Below are positions 34,107 through 42,816 of a DNA stretch of 64,000 nt, one piece after another. The stretch covers positions 1,364,001-1,428,000 of the forward strand of contig NZ_CP049366.1 of the NCBI RefSeq assembly GCF_014058425.1, in the 5' to 3' direction. Numbering within the stretch: position 1 is the stretch's first letter; the number at the start of each line of letters is the position of its first letter. The DNA comes from Companilactobacillus pabuli. Lineage in GTDB: Bacteria; Bacillota; Bacilli; Lactobacillales; Lactobacillaceae. Both the position numbers and the translations under genes were made by a program. The notes beneath the pieces were generated by a model. The model was not told the DNA's origin and did not search any database. It saw nothing but the letters and a program-made list of their open reading frames with translations.

Positions 34107-34135
34107 AAAAAAAGCCCGACCAATTAGGTCGAACT
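34107..34135 (-). terminator. Terminator of miaA-ynbB
   Basis: AGTTCGACC/GGTCGGGCT stem (two G-U pairs) followed by TTTTTTT on the minus strand, just past the stop codon. Confidence 0.85.
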
Positions 34136-34137
34136 CT

Positions 34138-35388
34138 TTAGAAGAACAACTCTTTACATGCATTACTAATGGCAATCTTAACATGTTCATAAGTCAAACC
34201 ACCTTGAATATAAATAATATATGGTGGTCTCATAGGTCCATCGGCTGAAAACTCGATACTAGCTCCAGAAACAAAAGTTCCAGCAGCCATGACAACTTGA
34301 TCTTCATATCCCGACATGGCGCTAGGTTCTGGAGAAACGTTGGAATCTATCGGTGAAAATTGTTGGACAAGTTTAGCAAAATGAACCATCTTATCAGGAT
34401 CATTGAACTCAATTGTTTGAATCAAATCAGTTCGATCATCATTCCATTTAGGTGAAACATTTAATCCTAATTTTTCAAAAATAGCTGCTTCAAAAACAGC
34501 GCCTTTAATTGCATTACCAGTTACTCTGGGTGCTAAGAAAAATCCTTGGAACATTTCTGATTGACGATCAATTGTAGCCCCTTCTGAAGCGCCAATTCCA
34601 GGTGCAGTCAAACGATAACTAGCTAGTTCAACTAAATCCTTTTTACCAACAATATATCCTCCGACTTTAGCCAAACCACCACCAGCATTTTTAATCAATG
34701 AACCGGCCATCAAGTCAGCACCGACCTCAGTTGGTTCAACCGTCTCTGAAAATTCTCCATAACAGTTGTCGACAAAAATTATTGCATCACTGACAGTCTT
34801 CACTTCTTTGATGATTTCAGCAATCTCTTTAACCGTCAAACTTTTGCGAGTTGAATAACCACGAGATCTTTGGATAGCAATTACTTTAGGATTTTGTTCT
34901 TTGATTTTTTGTTTCACCAAATCAAAATCAACCTTATCTCCATCCATTTTGACTGAATCAAAACCAACTTGATAATCGATTAAAGAGCCACGTTTGTTAC
35001 CAGCGATCCCGATAACTTCTTGCATTGTATCGTATGGTTCTCCCGTAACGTACAAAAGATTGTCTCCTGGGCGCAAAATCCCAAACAATGCAGTTGCTAA
35101 TGTATGGGTCCCCGAAACGAATTGTGGACGAACCAAAGCCGCTTCAGTTTTGAAAACATCAGCATAAACTGCTTCTAATTGATCACGTCCACGATCATCA
35201 TCCCCATAACCGGTCGTTCCTAGCAAACTACTTTCATCGATATTTTCTTCTCGGAAAGCAGCCAAAACTTTATTTTGATTGTCCAAAACTTGTTCATCTA
35301 TTTCAGCTAGTTTTGGTGCAATTTGTTGATCAACCTCTTGGATAACTTTTTTTAACTTGTCTGGAAATGCAGCATTCCACTTAGTCAT
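34138..35388 (-). CDS. Methionine gamma-lyase-like PLP protein (YnbB, aluminium-resistance family)
   Basis: A 416-residue fold-type I PLP protein of the YnbB family. Visible features are GTTGYGDDDRGRDQLE, RPQFVSGTHTLATALF, IFVDNCYGEFSE and the likely Schiff-base lysine in SLIKNAGGGLAKVGGYI. The start is the ATG at 35388 behind GGAGGGG. Its order after miaA is the Bacillus one, but glnRA does not follow here. The true substrate of this family is not established. Confidence 0.9.
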   Translation of the reverse strand: MTKWNAAFPDKLKKVIQEVDQQIAPKLAEIDEQVLDNQNKVLAAFREENIDESSLLGTTGYGDDDRGRDQLEAVYADVFKTEAALVRPQFVSGTHTLATALFGILRPGDNLLYVTGEPYDTMQEVIGIAGNKRGSLIDYQVGFDSVKMDGDKVDFDLVKQKIKEQNPKVIAIQRSRGYSTRKSLTVKEIAEIIKEVKTVSDAIIFVDNCYGEFSETVEPTEVGADLMAGSLIKNAGGGLAKVGGYIVGKKDLVELASYRLTAPGIGASEGATIDRQSEMFQGFFLAPRVTGNAIKGAVFEAAIFEKLGLNVSPKWNDDRTDLIQTIEFNDPDKMVHFAKLVQQFSPIDSNVSPEPSAMSGYEDQVVMAAGTFVSGASIEFSADGPMRPPYIIYIQGGLTYEHVKIAISNACKELFF

Positions 35389-35389
35389 T

Positions 35390-36307
35390 TTACCCCTCCA
35401 TAAAATTAACGATATTTTTTTCAATTATTTCTTGATAATCGTTATCATCACTAATATTATACCAATCCACATCCATTTGATTGCGGAAATACGTAAATTG
35501 ACGTTTAGCGAAATGACGGGAATTCTTTTTAACTTCTGACAAACAAGTTGTCAAATCAGCTGTACCGTCAAAATAGGGATATAGTTCCTTGTAACCAATT
35601 CCTTTACTAGCTTGGGGGAATTTATCACGATTGTCATAAACGTACTTAGCTTCGCTAATTAAGCCATTTTCAGCCATTATATCCACTCGATGGTTAATAC
35701 GTTCATACAATTTTTGACGATCATCCGTTAAACCTACCAAATAAAAGTCAGCCCATTTTTCACCATTATCCTGTTCTGTAATCGATTTGCCAGTTGTTTT
35801 CATAACTTCAATCGCTCTGATCAAACGGCGTGTATTATCAATGTCAATTTTATCAAAAGCTTTCGGATCGATTGACTGCAACATTTTTTGCAATCGGTCA
35901 ACACCACCAGTCTGTTCGATTTTCATCAGTTCTTTACGTAAAGCTGGATCACTATCTGACTTACCACCTAAATTTAAATTGTTGATCAAAGAACTCAAAT
36001 AAAAACCCGTTCCTCCAACAACCAAAGGCAGTTTCTGATCATTAGCTAAACTAGTAATGATTTGTCGAGCTTTTTGTTGAAAATCTTTAACTGTATAACG
36101 TTCACTGGCATCACAAATGTCTACCAAGTGATGTGGAACAGTCTGTAACTCTTCTGGAGTGTCCTTAGCCGTTCCGATGTCTAATTTCCGATAGATCTGC
36201 ATTGAATCACCGGAAATGATCTCACCATTGAATTTTTGAGCCAATTTTAAACCTAAGGCACTCTTGCCAACGGCGGTCGGTCCTACTATTGCAACTACTT
36301 TTATCAA
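35390..36307 (-). CDS. miaA: tRNA dimethylallyltransferase MiaA
   Basis: MiaA adds dimethylallyl to A37 of tRNAs reading UNN codons. The 305-residue protein has the P-loop GPTAVGKSALG, ISGDSMQIYRKLDIGTAK, PHHLVD and VVGGTGFYLSSL. The C-terminus has RHFAKRQFTYFRNQ. It starts with TTG at 36307 behind AGAGAGG. The substrate DMAPP links to isoprenoid synthesis. Confidence 0.97.
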   Translation of the reverse strand: MIKVVAIVGPTAVGKSALGLKLAQKFNGEIISGDSMQIYRKLDIGTAKDTPEELQTVPHHLVDICDASERYTVKDFQQKARQIITSLANDQKLPLVVGGTGFYLSSLINNLNLGGKSDSDPALRKELMKIEQTGGVDRLQKMLQSIDPKAFDKIDIDNTRRLIRAIEVMKTTGKSITEQDNGEKWADFYLVGLTDDRQKLYERINHRVDIMAENGLISEAKYVYDNRDKFPQASKGIGYKELYPYFDGTADLTTCLSEVKKNSRHFAKRQFTYFRNQMDVDWYNISDDNDYQEIIEKNIVNFMEG

Positions 36308-36391
36308 AAAATTACCTCTCTTAGACAGTCTTTTATAGATATTTTAAAGGAAATACGCCATAATGAGAACTAAAGACAGGAGGAATGTATT

Positions 36392-36586
36392 ATGGCAAAA
36401 AATCAAAAACACTTACGTTTTGTTAAAGGCTTCCTTGTTGGTTCACTAACAACAGCTACAGCAGTTTATGGAGCATTACATGCTTTCAAGAAGAAGGTCA
36501 TCGAACCAGAAAACCAAGAAAACGAACGTATTGAAGCTAACCGCAGACGTGCTAACCGTAAGAGTTTACAAGCACACCAAGGCTAA
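36392..36586 (+). CDS. DUF3042 family protein
   Basis: A 64-residue protein with one membrane segment near residues 10-28 (FVKGFLVGSLTTATAVYGAL) and a basic helical tail. The pattern KGFLVGS...KKKVIEP is that of DUF3042, small Lactobacillales proteins of unknown role. AGGAGG precedes the ATG. Monocistronic, with its own terminator. Confidence 0.85.
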   Translation: MAKNQKHLRFVKGFLVGSLTTATAVYGALHAFKKKVIEPENQENERIEANRRRANRKSLQAHQG

Positions 36587-36609
36587 ACTTAAAAACATTA
36601 TACTAAAAA

Positions 36610-36647
36610 ATGCTGTGTCAGATTTTTTTCTGCACAGCATTTTTTTA
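36610..36647 (+). terminator. Terminator of the DUF3042 gene
   Basis: ATGCTGTG/CACAGCAT stem followed by seven T, convergent with the rhodanese gene. Confidence 0.85.
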
Positions 36648-37052
36648 GATTTTAGTGGTTTTCTTTGTCTTACCTTCCCAGTCGGAAAAACGGTCTTCTA
36701 ACCATTTAACGTCAGTGAAGCCCCACTTCTTTTGCATTTTAAGAGCTGCTCGAACACACATGTTCTTGTTATCTCCATAAAGATAAACTGGAAGATCAGG
36801 TCTCAATTCGCCTTCATTGTACTTTAATTGCGTAAATGGAAGGTTTCTTGCACCCAAAATGTGTTTAGCATCAAAAGCATTTTTCTCTCTTAAATCAACG
36901 ATTTGAGCTTTTCTCATCGTTTCCTCAAAGGTCTTTTGATCAATTGCGCCGTGCATTTGTCTACCCTTTAACCAGAAGTAGAGCCATGAACCAACCCAAT
37001 AAACCAAAAAGCCGATTACAATAACATATAAAACGGCATTCAAAACTTGCAT
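36645..37052 (-). CDS. Membrane-anchored rhodanese-like protein lacking the usual catalytic Cys
   Basis: A 135-residue protein with an N-terminal membrane helix (about 5-28) and a rhodanese domain (AQIVDLREKNAFDAKHILGARNLP). The active-site loop normally reads YC-x-x-G-x-R; here it is YLYGDNKNMCVRAAL, so Tyr stands at the usual Cys position. A Cys six positions further on does not match the motif. Sulfurtransferase activity is therefore doubtful. It lies 12 bases after glcK. Confidence 0.85.
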   Translation of the reverse strand: MQVLNAVLYVIVIGFLVYWVGSWLYFWLKGRQMHGAIDQKTFEETMRKAQIVDLREKNAFDAKHILGARNLPFTQLKYNEGELRPDLPVYLYGDNKNMCVRAALKMQKKWGFTDVKWLEDRFSDWEGKTKKTTKI

Positions 37053-37064
37053 TAATACAAACTC

Positions 37065-38027
37065 CTAATCAACTTTAATCAATGAAGCAGCACCGATAAC
37101 ACCAGCACCATTACCAAGACTAGCTAGTCTTAATTCAGTTGAATCCTTGATTGTAGCAAATTCGTTTTTACGCATAGCTTTGTCAACTTTGTTTAGCAAG
37201 AAATCACCAGCAGCTGAAACGCCACCACCGATAACAACAAACTTAGGATTCAAGGTATTAGCGATGTTACCTAGAACAAATCCAAGTGAGTCACAAACAT
37301 AATCGACAACCATCATGGCCAAGTCATCATCTTTCTTGGCTAGATCAAATACGTCCTTAGCAGAAATATCTTGACCATCATCAAGCATAGCCTTCAATTC
37401 TGAATTTCCAGCATATTCTGAAGCACGGTCTCTAGCAACACGTACGATACCAGTAGCTGAAGCGATTGTTTCTAGACAGCCTCTCTTACCACAAGTACAC
37501 ATGAAACCATTAGGATCAACTGTTACGTGACCAATTTCACCAGCAGCACCATTTTGTCCTTGAATCAACTTACCATTAGCGATGATACCACCACCAACAC
37601 CTGTTCCAAGTGTTACAAAGACAACATCGTCAGCGTTGTTACCAGCACCTTGCCATCTTTCGCCAAGAGCAGCAACGTTAGCATCATTTTCAATGACAAC
37701 TGGTAGGCCAGTTCCCTTTTCAATATCACGTACTGGATAAACTTCATTAGTCCAGTTAAGGTTAAAAGCACCCTTGATTGTGCCCTTTTCATGATTGATT
37801 GTACCAGGTGAACCTAATCCGATACCATCGAATTGGTCAACGCTCATATCATACATGTCGATATGATGATTAATTGAATCAATAATGTCAGGAATAATCA
37901 ATTGTCCATCAGATAGAATATTTGTTTCAATACTCCATTTTTGTTGAATCTCACCTTTATCAGTAAGAATAGCAAATTTAATTGTTGTACCACCAAGGTC
38001 AACACCGATTAACTTTTTGTCTGTCAC
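37065..38027 (-). CDS. glcK: Glucokinase, ROK family
   Basis: GlcK phosphorylates free glucose. The 320-residue protein has the ATP motif GVDLGGTTIKFA, the catalytic ENDANVAALGE, GTGVGGG and the ROK zinc motif CTCGKRGCLE. The GTG start overlaps the yqgQ stop (GTGA). The yqgP-yqgQ-glcK order is as in Bacillus. Confidence 0.96.
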   Translation of the reverse strand: MTDKKLIGVDLGGTTIKFAILTDKGEIQQKWSIETNILSDGQLIIPDIIDSINHHIDMYDMSVDQFDGIGLGSPGTINHEKGTIKGAFNLNWTNEVYPVRDIEKGTGLPVVIENDANVAALGERWQGAGNNADDVVFVTLGTGVGGGIIANGKLIQGQNGAAGEIGHVTVDPNGFMCTCGKRGCLETIASATGIVRVARDRASEYAGNSELKAMLDDGQDISAKDVFDLAKKDDDLAMMVVDYVCDSLGFVLGNIANTLNPKFVVIGGGVSAAGDFLLNKVDKAMRKNEFATIKDSTELRLASLGNGAGVIGAASLIKVD

Positions 38028-38251
38028 TTTGATCTGTCCTTTTCTTCTTCTTTTCTATGCTCCCGTTTTAAGACCAATTGAGCACTAATAAAAGTCTTTT
38101 TGTCGATCAATCCATCTTTGTACAAACGTTTGACCTCAATAAACATCAGTTCAATGTCCCATAATCTTTTACCAAGATGGACAAAAGTACCGAAACGTTT
38201 GAGTAACTGTTGTACATCATAGAGGGTCGTAAAGCTCATCTTATTATCCAT
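38024..38251 (-). CDS. YqgQ family protein (DUF910)
   Basis: A 75-residue helical protein with TLYDVQQLLKRFGTFVHLGK and RLWDIELMFIEVKRLYKDGLI, characteristic of YqgQ. It is thought to bind single-stranded nucleic acid, but its function is not settled. It overlaps the ends of both neighbours. Confidence 0.93.
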   Translation of the reverse strand: MDNKMSFTTLYDVQQLLKRFGTFVHLGKRLWDIELMFIEVKRLYKDGLIDKKTFISAQLVLKREHRKEEEKDRSK

Positions 38252-38921
38252 AAACGATCATACCCTTTGCATACATATAATAAGAAATCACAACAACTAC
38301 TACTATTGCTAAAGCCCGAAAAATCATCTTTGGACGAGAAATGTTTGGTAAACCCAAAGCATATCCCAAAAGCAGCCCCCCAACGGCACCGCCAATGTGT
38401 CCCCAGATATCAATTCCAGACATAGTTAGATCCATCAATAAATTAATGACGATCAAACCTAGAAAACTCTTCCCTAATTCTGTCAAAAAACGATTTTCAC
38501 GATAAATTATTGCCAGTGATAAGAATGCGGCGAACATTCCAAACAATGAAGTACTAGCCCCTGCCGAAATAGCATTGTTACTACCAAAAGCAAAGCTGGC
38601 CAAATTACCCATAATTCCACTCAACATGTAAACTATCAAAAATCTCCAATGACCAATCATTGGTTCAAGTATTTGACCGACATATAATAGTGTAAACCCA
38701 TTCATCAGAATATGGAAGATACCAATGTGTAAAAATATTGGTGTTATTAAGCGCCACCACTGACCTTCTTGTACTAAATAATTAGTTTTGGCTCCAAAAT
38801 GAATCAAAGTTAATAAATTTTGTGAACCACCACTAATTGTCTCTAGTAAGAAAACTACCACGGTTACCGCTAATAAAGACCAAGTTACGTAGGCGTTAGA
38901 GCGCCGATTGATTATCTGCAT
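38244..38921 (-). CDS. Rhomboid family intramembrane serine protease (GluP/YqgP)
   Basis: A 225-residue polytopic membrane protease. The catalytic Ser123 is in GASTSLFG (121-128) and His175 in WGHIGGAVGG. TPIFLHIGIFHILMNG supplies the conserved H-x-x-x-N region. It lacks the C-terminal TPR region of Bacillus GluP. I chose the ATG at 38921 behind AAAGGA; ATG 38930 and TTG 38939 are also in frame. The start overlaps fcl by 26 bases. Confidence 0.92.
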   Translation of the reverse strand: MQIINRRSNAYVTWSLLAVTVVVFLLETISGGSQNLLTLIHFGAKTNYLVQEGQWWRLITPIFLHIGIFHILMNGFTLLYVGQILEPMIGHWRFLIVYMLSGIMGNLASFAFGSNNAISAGASTSLFGMFAAFLSLAIIYRENRFLTELGKSFLGLIVINLLMDLTMSGIDIWGHIGGAVGGLLLGYALGLPNISRPKMIFRALAIVVVVVISYYMYAKGMIVYG

Positions 38922-39474
38922 TTTGTTCATCCTTTGCAACGATGATCTTATCGATTTGCTTGTCTAGCACATAAACTGGCCAAAGTGGCTCTGAATAATA
39001 TTGGCTAGTTAAAGCTAAGGAGATAGTCTTCGTTGGAAATTTGGCTAGATATCTATCAAAAGTACCTGAGCCAAATCCCAAACGATTCTTATCTTGGGAG
39101 TAAGCCAATCCAGGAACAATCAAAAGATCAGGTGGATTCATCACGTTATTTTCATAATCTTTAGGTTCCCTGACGCCAAAAGCCGACTCAATTAATTCAG
39201 TATCTTGCGTGTATTTAACAAAAGACATTGAATAATCAGAAAAAGTCTTTGGAATATAGACTTCTTTTCCCATTTCAAAACATTGATTGATAATTGGAAA
39301 AGTCGGTATTTCATCGTTGGTACTCATAGTGATTCCAACTGAAGGCGCATTTTGAAAATCTAAATCATTAAATAATTGAAAATAAAGGTTGTTGATTTCT
39401 TTCTGAGCCTTATCAGACTTCATAAAATCGCTCACAAGATCAATTTGTTTTTTTCTGAAACTTACTTTATCCAA
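38896..39474 (-). CDS. 5-formyltetrahydrofolate cyclo-ligase
   Basis: A 192-residue enzyme that recovers 5-formyl-THF as methenyl-THF. N-terminal FRKKQID carries the ATP-binding lysines and basic residues; the C-terminal motif is RLGFGSGTFDRYL. The start is TTG at 39474 after AAGGAG. It follows rpmG as in Bacillus (yqgN). Confidence 0.93.
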   Translation of the reverse strand: MDKVSFRKKQIDLVSDFMKSDKAQKEINNLYFQLFNDLDFQNAPSVGITMSTNDEIPTFPIINQCFEMGKEVYIPKTFSDYSMSFVKYTQDTELIESAFGVREPKDYENNVMNPPDLLIVPGLAYSQDKNRLGFGSGTFDRYLAKFPTKTISLALTSQYYSEPLWPVYVLDKQIDKIIVAKDEQNADNQSAL

Positions 39475-39492
39475 CTAATGATCACTCCTTAG

Positions 39493-39526
39493 AAAAAAAA
39501 ACAACAGGGATTTTAACCTGTTGTTT
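39493..39526 (-). terminator. Terminator overlapping the end of rpmG
   Basis: AAACAACAGG/CCTGTTGTTT stem with a long T run on the minus strand. It overlaps the last base pairs of the rpmG stop codon. Confidence 0.85.
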
Positions 39527-39674
39527 ATTTTGTTTCACGATGCAATGTAACAGTACGTTCGCGTGGACAATATTTCTTAAGTTCAAGACGATCGGGATTG
39601 TTACGCTTGCTCTTGCTTGTTAGATATGTACGTTCATGGCATGAAGTACATTCCATTGTTATATTAACTCTCAT
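39525..39674 (-). CDS. rpmG: 50S ribosomal protein L33
   Basis: A 49-residue protein starting [20 protein letters not shown] and ending VTLHRETK. The N-terminal CxxC pair is present, but the second zinc pair is reduced to a single Cys (KYCPRERT). The ribosome binding site is AAAGGA. It lies between the PBP gene and fcl. Too short for most ORF cut-offs but clear from the sequence. Confidence 0.96.
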   Translation of the reverse strand: MRVNITMECTSCHERTYLTSKSKRNNPDRLELKKYCPRERTVTLHRETK

Positions 39675-39762
39675 CTTTGGAACATCCTTTCATAAATACT
39701 TAACTAAATTCAACTAATTAAATATATCATTTTTTCGGGTATATTAAAAGGTTAAATTCAGA

Positions 39763-41871
39763 TTATTTCTGACCCGTCATTTTATAATAGTCGGTATAAA
39801 TCTGTTTTGCAAGCAATTGAGGATAACTCCCGCTTTCACTAGTTAGATTAGGGAAGACAATTGCCATTGCAATGTTTGGATCATCATAAGGTCCAAAACT
39901 GACCAAACTAGTAGTGATTGTTTCTGGTGGATCAGAAGAAGGATTATCAGGGTTGTAGTAGAATGATTGAGCTGTACCAGTCTTAGCAGCTACTGCTGGT
40001 GAAAGATCCTTTAGACGAGTAGCAGTTGTCCAATAACCACTACCATGTACGGCTGCATACATACCCTTTTTAACAACATTTAATTCATCGTTTGTTACGC
40101 CAACTTTATTCAAGACTGAAGGCTTAGTAACTGAAGTCAAAGCACCTTTAGTTCCATCATCTTTAGTCTTTTGAATTGATTGTACGACGTAAGGTTTCAA
40201 GCGATAACCACCATTAGCAATGGTTGAAATATATTGAGCCATTTCGATCAACGTATAAGCATCATAGTTTCCATAGGACAAATCCAGTGCAGAACCAGTC
40301 TTCAAAGAGCCATTACTATTGTGAGTAGCACCTTCGATACCCGCTGTTTCACCAGAAATATCGATACCTGTTTTGACACCTAAACCAAATTGATTGAAGT
40401 AGCCACGTAATTTATCAAAGATATCATCATCCATATGAATATATGAATTTGGCGTATATTTAGCATTAGCTTCTTTCAAAGCTAAATTCATCATGTAAAT
40501 ATTAGATGAAAATTGTAGAGCTTGAATGGCATTCAAACTACTGAAAGTTCCTGCTGGATAAACTGATTTCTTAACCGGAGTACCTGGCAAATAAATTGGA
40601 TCATCAGCTTGAGTATTGTTGCTTGGAGAAATAACTCCATCCATCATCGCACCCAAAACAGTAGCCCCTTTGACAGCAGACCCCATAACGAAGGTACGAT
40701 TGATAACACCTAAAGCATCTTCAGACGTTTTACCAGTTTGTGGATTATTGTGAATCCCAGCCATAGCTAAAATAGCACCGGTCTTTGGATTCATCGCTAC
40801 TACATAAGCACCATCAGAATATTGTGTTATTCCGGCAGATTGAGCAGCACTATATTGTTCTTCTAGAGCGGCTTGAACCTTCTTTTGGAACTTAGAGTCA
40901 ATCGTCAAATTAAGATTGCCACCCTTTTGACCTTTGTATAAGGTAGTACTCTTTTTAATTTGATTATTGGAACCAACTTGAACTTGTTTTTGACTCTTAG
41001 TACCAGAAAGAATCGATTCATAGCTCTTCTCTAAGTAACTAGTACCAACACGGTCATTTCGAGAATAGCCACTAGCTAGCATTGTATTCAATTCATCATC
41101 AGGAATACCTTGCTTTTCTGTTGATACACTACCGATAATACTTGCGATTGACTTACCTTGTGGATAATCACGTTCCCAATTACTACCGATACTTACACCT
41201 GGCAGTTCTGTTAAATGCTCACTCACTTGTGCGATTTCTTTAGAACTTAAATTCTTATCCTTCAAAAATACCGTTGAAAGTGAATAAGCAGAACTCATAG
41301 TTTTGAATAATGAAGCACGTTGCATGTCTTTATCATTCAAATGAATACCCTGTTTTTCAACATACTTAACTTCGTTAGCATAAATCTTAGTAGTAGACAA
41401 AGCATCCCCATTACTATCAACACGATACGATTTGGGCATTTGCTTAATAACTTGCTTCGATTTGTTTGGAGCTGACAAAATATAATCAGCCTTATCACGA
41501 CTAGTTAAATCACTAGGATCAACACTAATATACTTAGTTAATCTGTTAACAATCGTATAAATATCAGACGAACTAACACTACCACTCTTCGTATAAGTGA
41601 TGGCATTGTGCGTTGAATTACCAACCAAAAGTCTACCTTTTGAATCATAAATCATTCCACGTGGTACACTGCCTGTCATTACTGTCTTGTCTGTCCGATC
41701 AACTTCAGCTTCAAATTTGCCACCATAGACGATTTGCAAATAAGCAAGTTGAGCGACCAACATTGCGAATAGCACAAAGACAATAAAAAAAAGCAGGTTT
41801 AGACGAAATGGAATAGTAGACTTCGCTTGACTACCCGTTCTTTTCTTTATTATATCCAGTATTCTTCTCAT
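39763..41871 (-). CDS. Class B penicillin-binding protein (PBP2 transpeptidase)
   Basis: About 702 residues with one N-terminal membrane helix (LNLLFFIVFVLFAMLVAQLAYL). A dimerisation domain with PRGMIYDSKGRLL follows. The transpeptidase domain has SxxK as SAVK (in VMGSAVKGAT), SSN in FSSNIYMMN and KTGTAQ. It is the PbpA/PbpH type that works with elongation glycosyltransferases. I chose the ATG at 41871; the ATG two codons upstream is too close to GAAGG. Confidence 0.94.
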   Translation of the reverse strand: MRRILDIIKKRTGSQAKSTIPFRLNLLFFIVFVLFAMLVAQLAYLQIVYGGKFEAEVDRTDKTVMTGSVPRGMIYDSKGRLLVGNSTHNAITYTKSGSVSSSDIYTIVNRLTKYISVDPSDLTSRDKADYILSAPNKSKQVIKQMPKSYRVDSNGDALSTTKIYANEVKYVEKQGIHLNDKDMQRASLFKTMSSAYSLSTVFLKDKNLSSKEIAQVSEHLTELPGVSIGSNWERDYPQGKSIASIIGSVSTEKQGIPDDELNTMLASGYSRNDRVGTSYLEKSYESILSGTKSQKQVQVGSNNQIKKSTTLYKGQKGGNLNLTIDSKFQKKVQAALEEQYSAAQSAGITQYSDGAYVVAMNPKTGAILAMAGIHNNPQTGKTSEDALGVINRTFVMGSAVKGATVLGAMMDGVISPSNNTQADDPIYLPGTPVKKSVYPAGTFSSLNAIQALQFSSNIYMMNLALKEANAKYTPNSYIHMDDDIFDKLRGYFNQFGLGVKTGIDISGETAGIEGATHNSNGSLKTGSALDLSYGNYDAYTLIEMAQYISTIANGGYRLKPYVVQSIQKTKDDGTKGALTSVTKPSVLNKVGVTNDELNVVKKGMYAAVHGSGYWTTATRLKDLSPAVAAKTGTAQSFYYNPDNPSSDPPETITTSLVSFGPYDDPNIAMAIVFPNLTSESGSYPQLLAKQIYTDYYKMTGQK

Positions 41872-41895
41872 ATTCATCCTTCAAAAAACGAACGA

Positions 41896-42192
41896 TTATT
41901 CATTCGATTTAAAAATATACTTAGGCCCATCGAGGTCTGGATCATACTCTACCAACAAATCATATCTGGCAAAAAACCACGTATCACTGTCAGTGATGTA
42001 ATAAACCACACCATCGACTACGGTACTGGCTACTGGATCAACTGGCTTTTCTTTACGCATAGCGATTGAAAAACCATCGTGAACCATAGTCTTTCCATAG
42101 ACCTTACCATAAAAATGTACACCGTCACCGGGTACTAAGTCCAACTCTTTTTCAAACCATTTGATTGCTTCATCTGTTAGCTTAATTTCCAT
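41896..42192 (-). CDS. HesB/IscA-like protein, YneR type
   Basis: A 98-residue protein of the HesB/IscA-like fold (MEIKLTDEAIKWFEKELDL, GVHFYGKVYGK, and YYITDSDTWFF). It lacks the three conserved cysteines of true A-type Fe-S carriers, so cluster binding is doubtful. I chose the ATG at 42192 behind AGGTGG. It lies before the PBP gene with 24 bases between. Confidence 0.85.
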   Translation of the reverse strand: MEIKLTDEAIKWFEKELDLVPGDGVHFYGKVYGKTMVHDGFSIAMRKEKPVDPVASTVVDGVVYYITDSDTWFFARYDLLVEYDPDLDGPKYIFKSNE

Positions 42193-42243
42193 TACGTCCA
42201 CCTCAATTTTTTTCTAAGATAAACATATCAGAAAACGTCTTCA

Positions 42244-42720
42244 TTAAGCAACTTCAACGGCTTTTACAGTAACTTCATAACTACCAACAGGTGTTTCAAC
42301 AGTAACTACATCACCTGTATGCTTGCCCAATAAAGCCTTAGCAATTGGTGAATCGTTTGAAATCTTACCACTGTCAGGATCTGATTCTGCGGCTCCAACG
42401 ATTGTATAAACGTCAGGTTCTTCGCCATCTTCTTGAACAGTAACTTTCTTACCGATTGAAATTTCATCATGAGCTACATCATCAGCATCGATAACATTAG
42501 CGTATTGAAGCATTTCAATAATTTGAGAAATTCTTGACTCAACTACACTTTGTTCATCCTTTGCAGATGTGTACTCTGAGTTTTCTGAAAGGTCACCGAA
42601 ACTTCTAGCAATCTTGATACGATTGATAACTTCTGGACGTTTAACCTTCTTTAAATTTTCTAATTCTTCTTCCAGCTTCTTCTTACCTTCAGCTGTCATA
42701 GGATAACTTCTGTCTGCCAT
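42244..42720 (-). CDS. greA: Transcription elongation factor GreA
   Basis: GreA stimulates cleavage of backtracked RNA. The 158-residue protein has an N-terminal coiled coil with the acidic tip ([17 protein letters not shown]) and a C-terminal FKBP-like domain ending with [17 protein letters not shown]. Typical length. Confidence 0.97.
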   Translation of the reverse strand: MADRSYPMTAEGKKKLEEELENLKKVKRPEVINRIKIARSFGDLSENSEYTSAKDEQSVVESRISQIIEMLQYANVIDADDVAHDEISIGKKVTVQEDGEEPDVYTIVGAAESDPDSGKISNDSPIAKALLGKHTGDVVTVETPVGSYEVTVKAVEVA

Positions 42721-42765
42721 TGTTATATCTTCCTTTTTAAAATCATTATTGTGATAATTTCAAAA

Positions 42766-42795
42766 TGTCATCTAACCTGTAATGATTAGATGACA
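42766..42795 (-). terminator. Possible terminator between mltG and greA
   Basis: TGTCATCTAA/TTAGATGACA is a perfect 10-bp stem with a ten-base loop. On the minus strand it is followed only by TTTTG, so it may act as a weak terminator or as a greA leader hairpin. Confidence 0.5.
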
Positions 42796-42816
42796 TTTAT
42801 TATCTGTAATTATACA

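Noticed and set aside
33940-34248. Plus-strand frame of about 102 codons
   Set aside because: It has no ribosome binding site and its second half is antisense to the ynbB gene.
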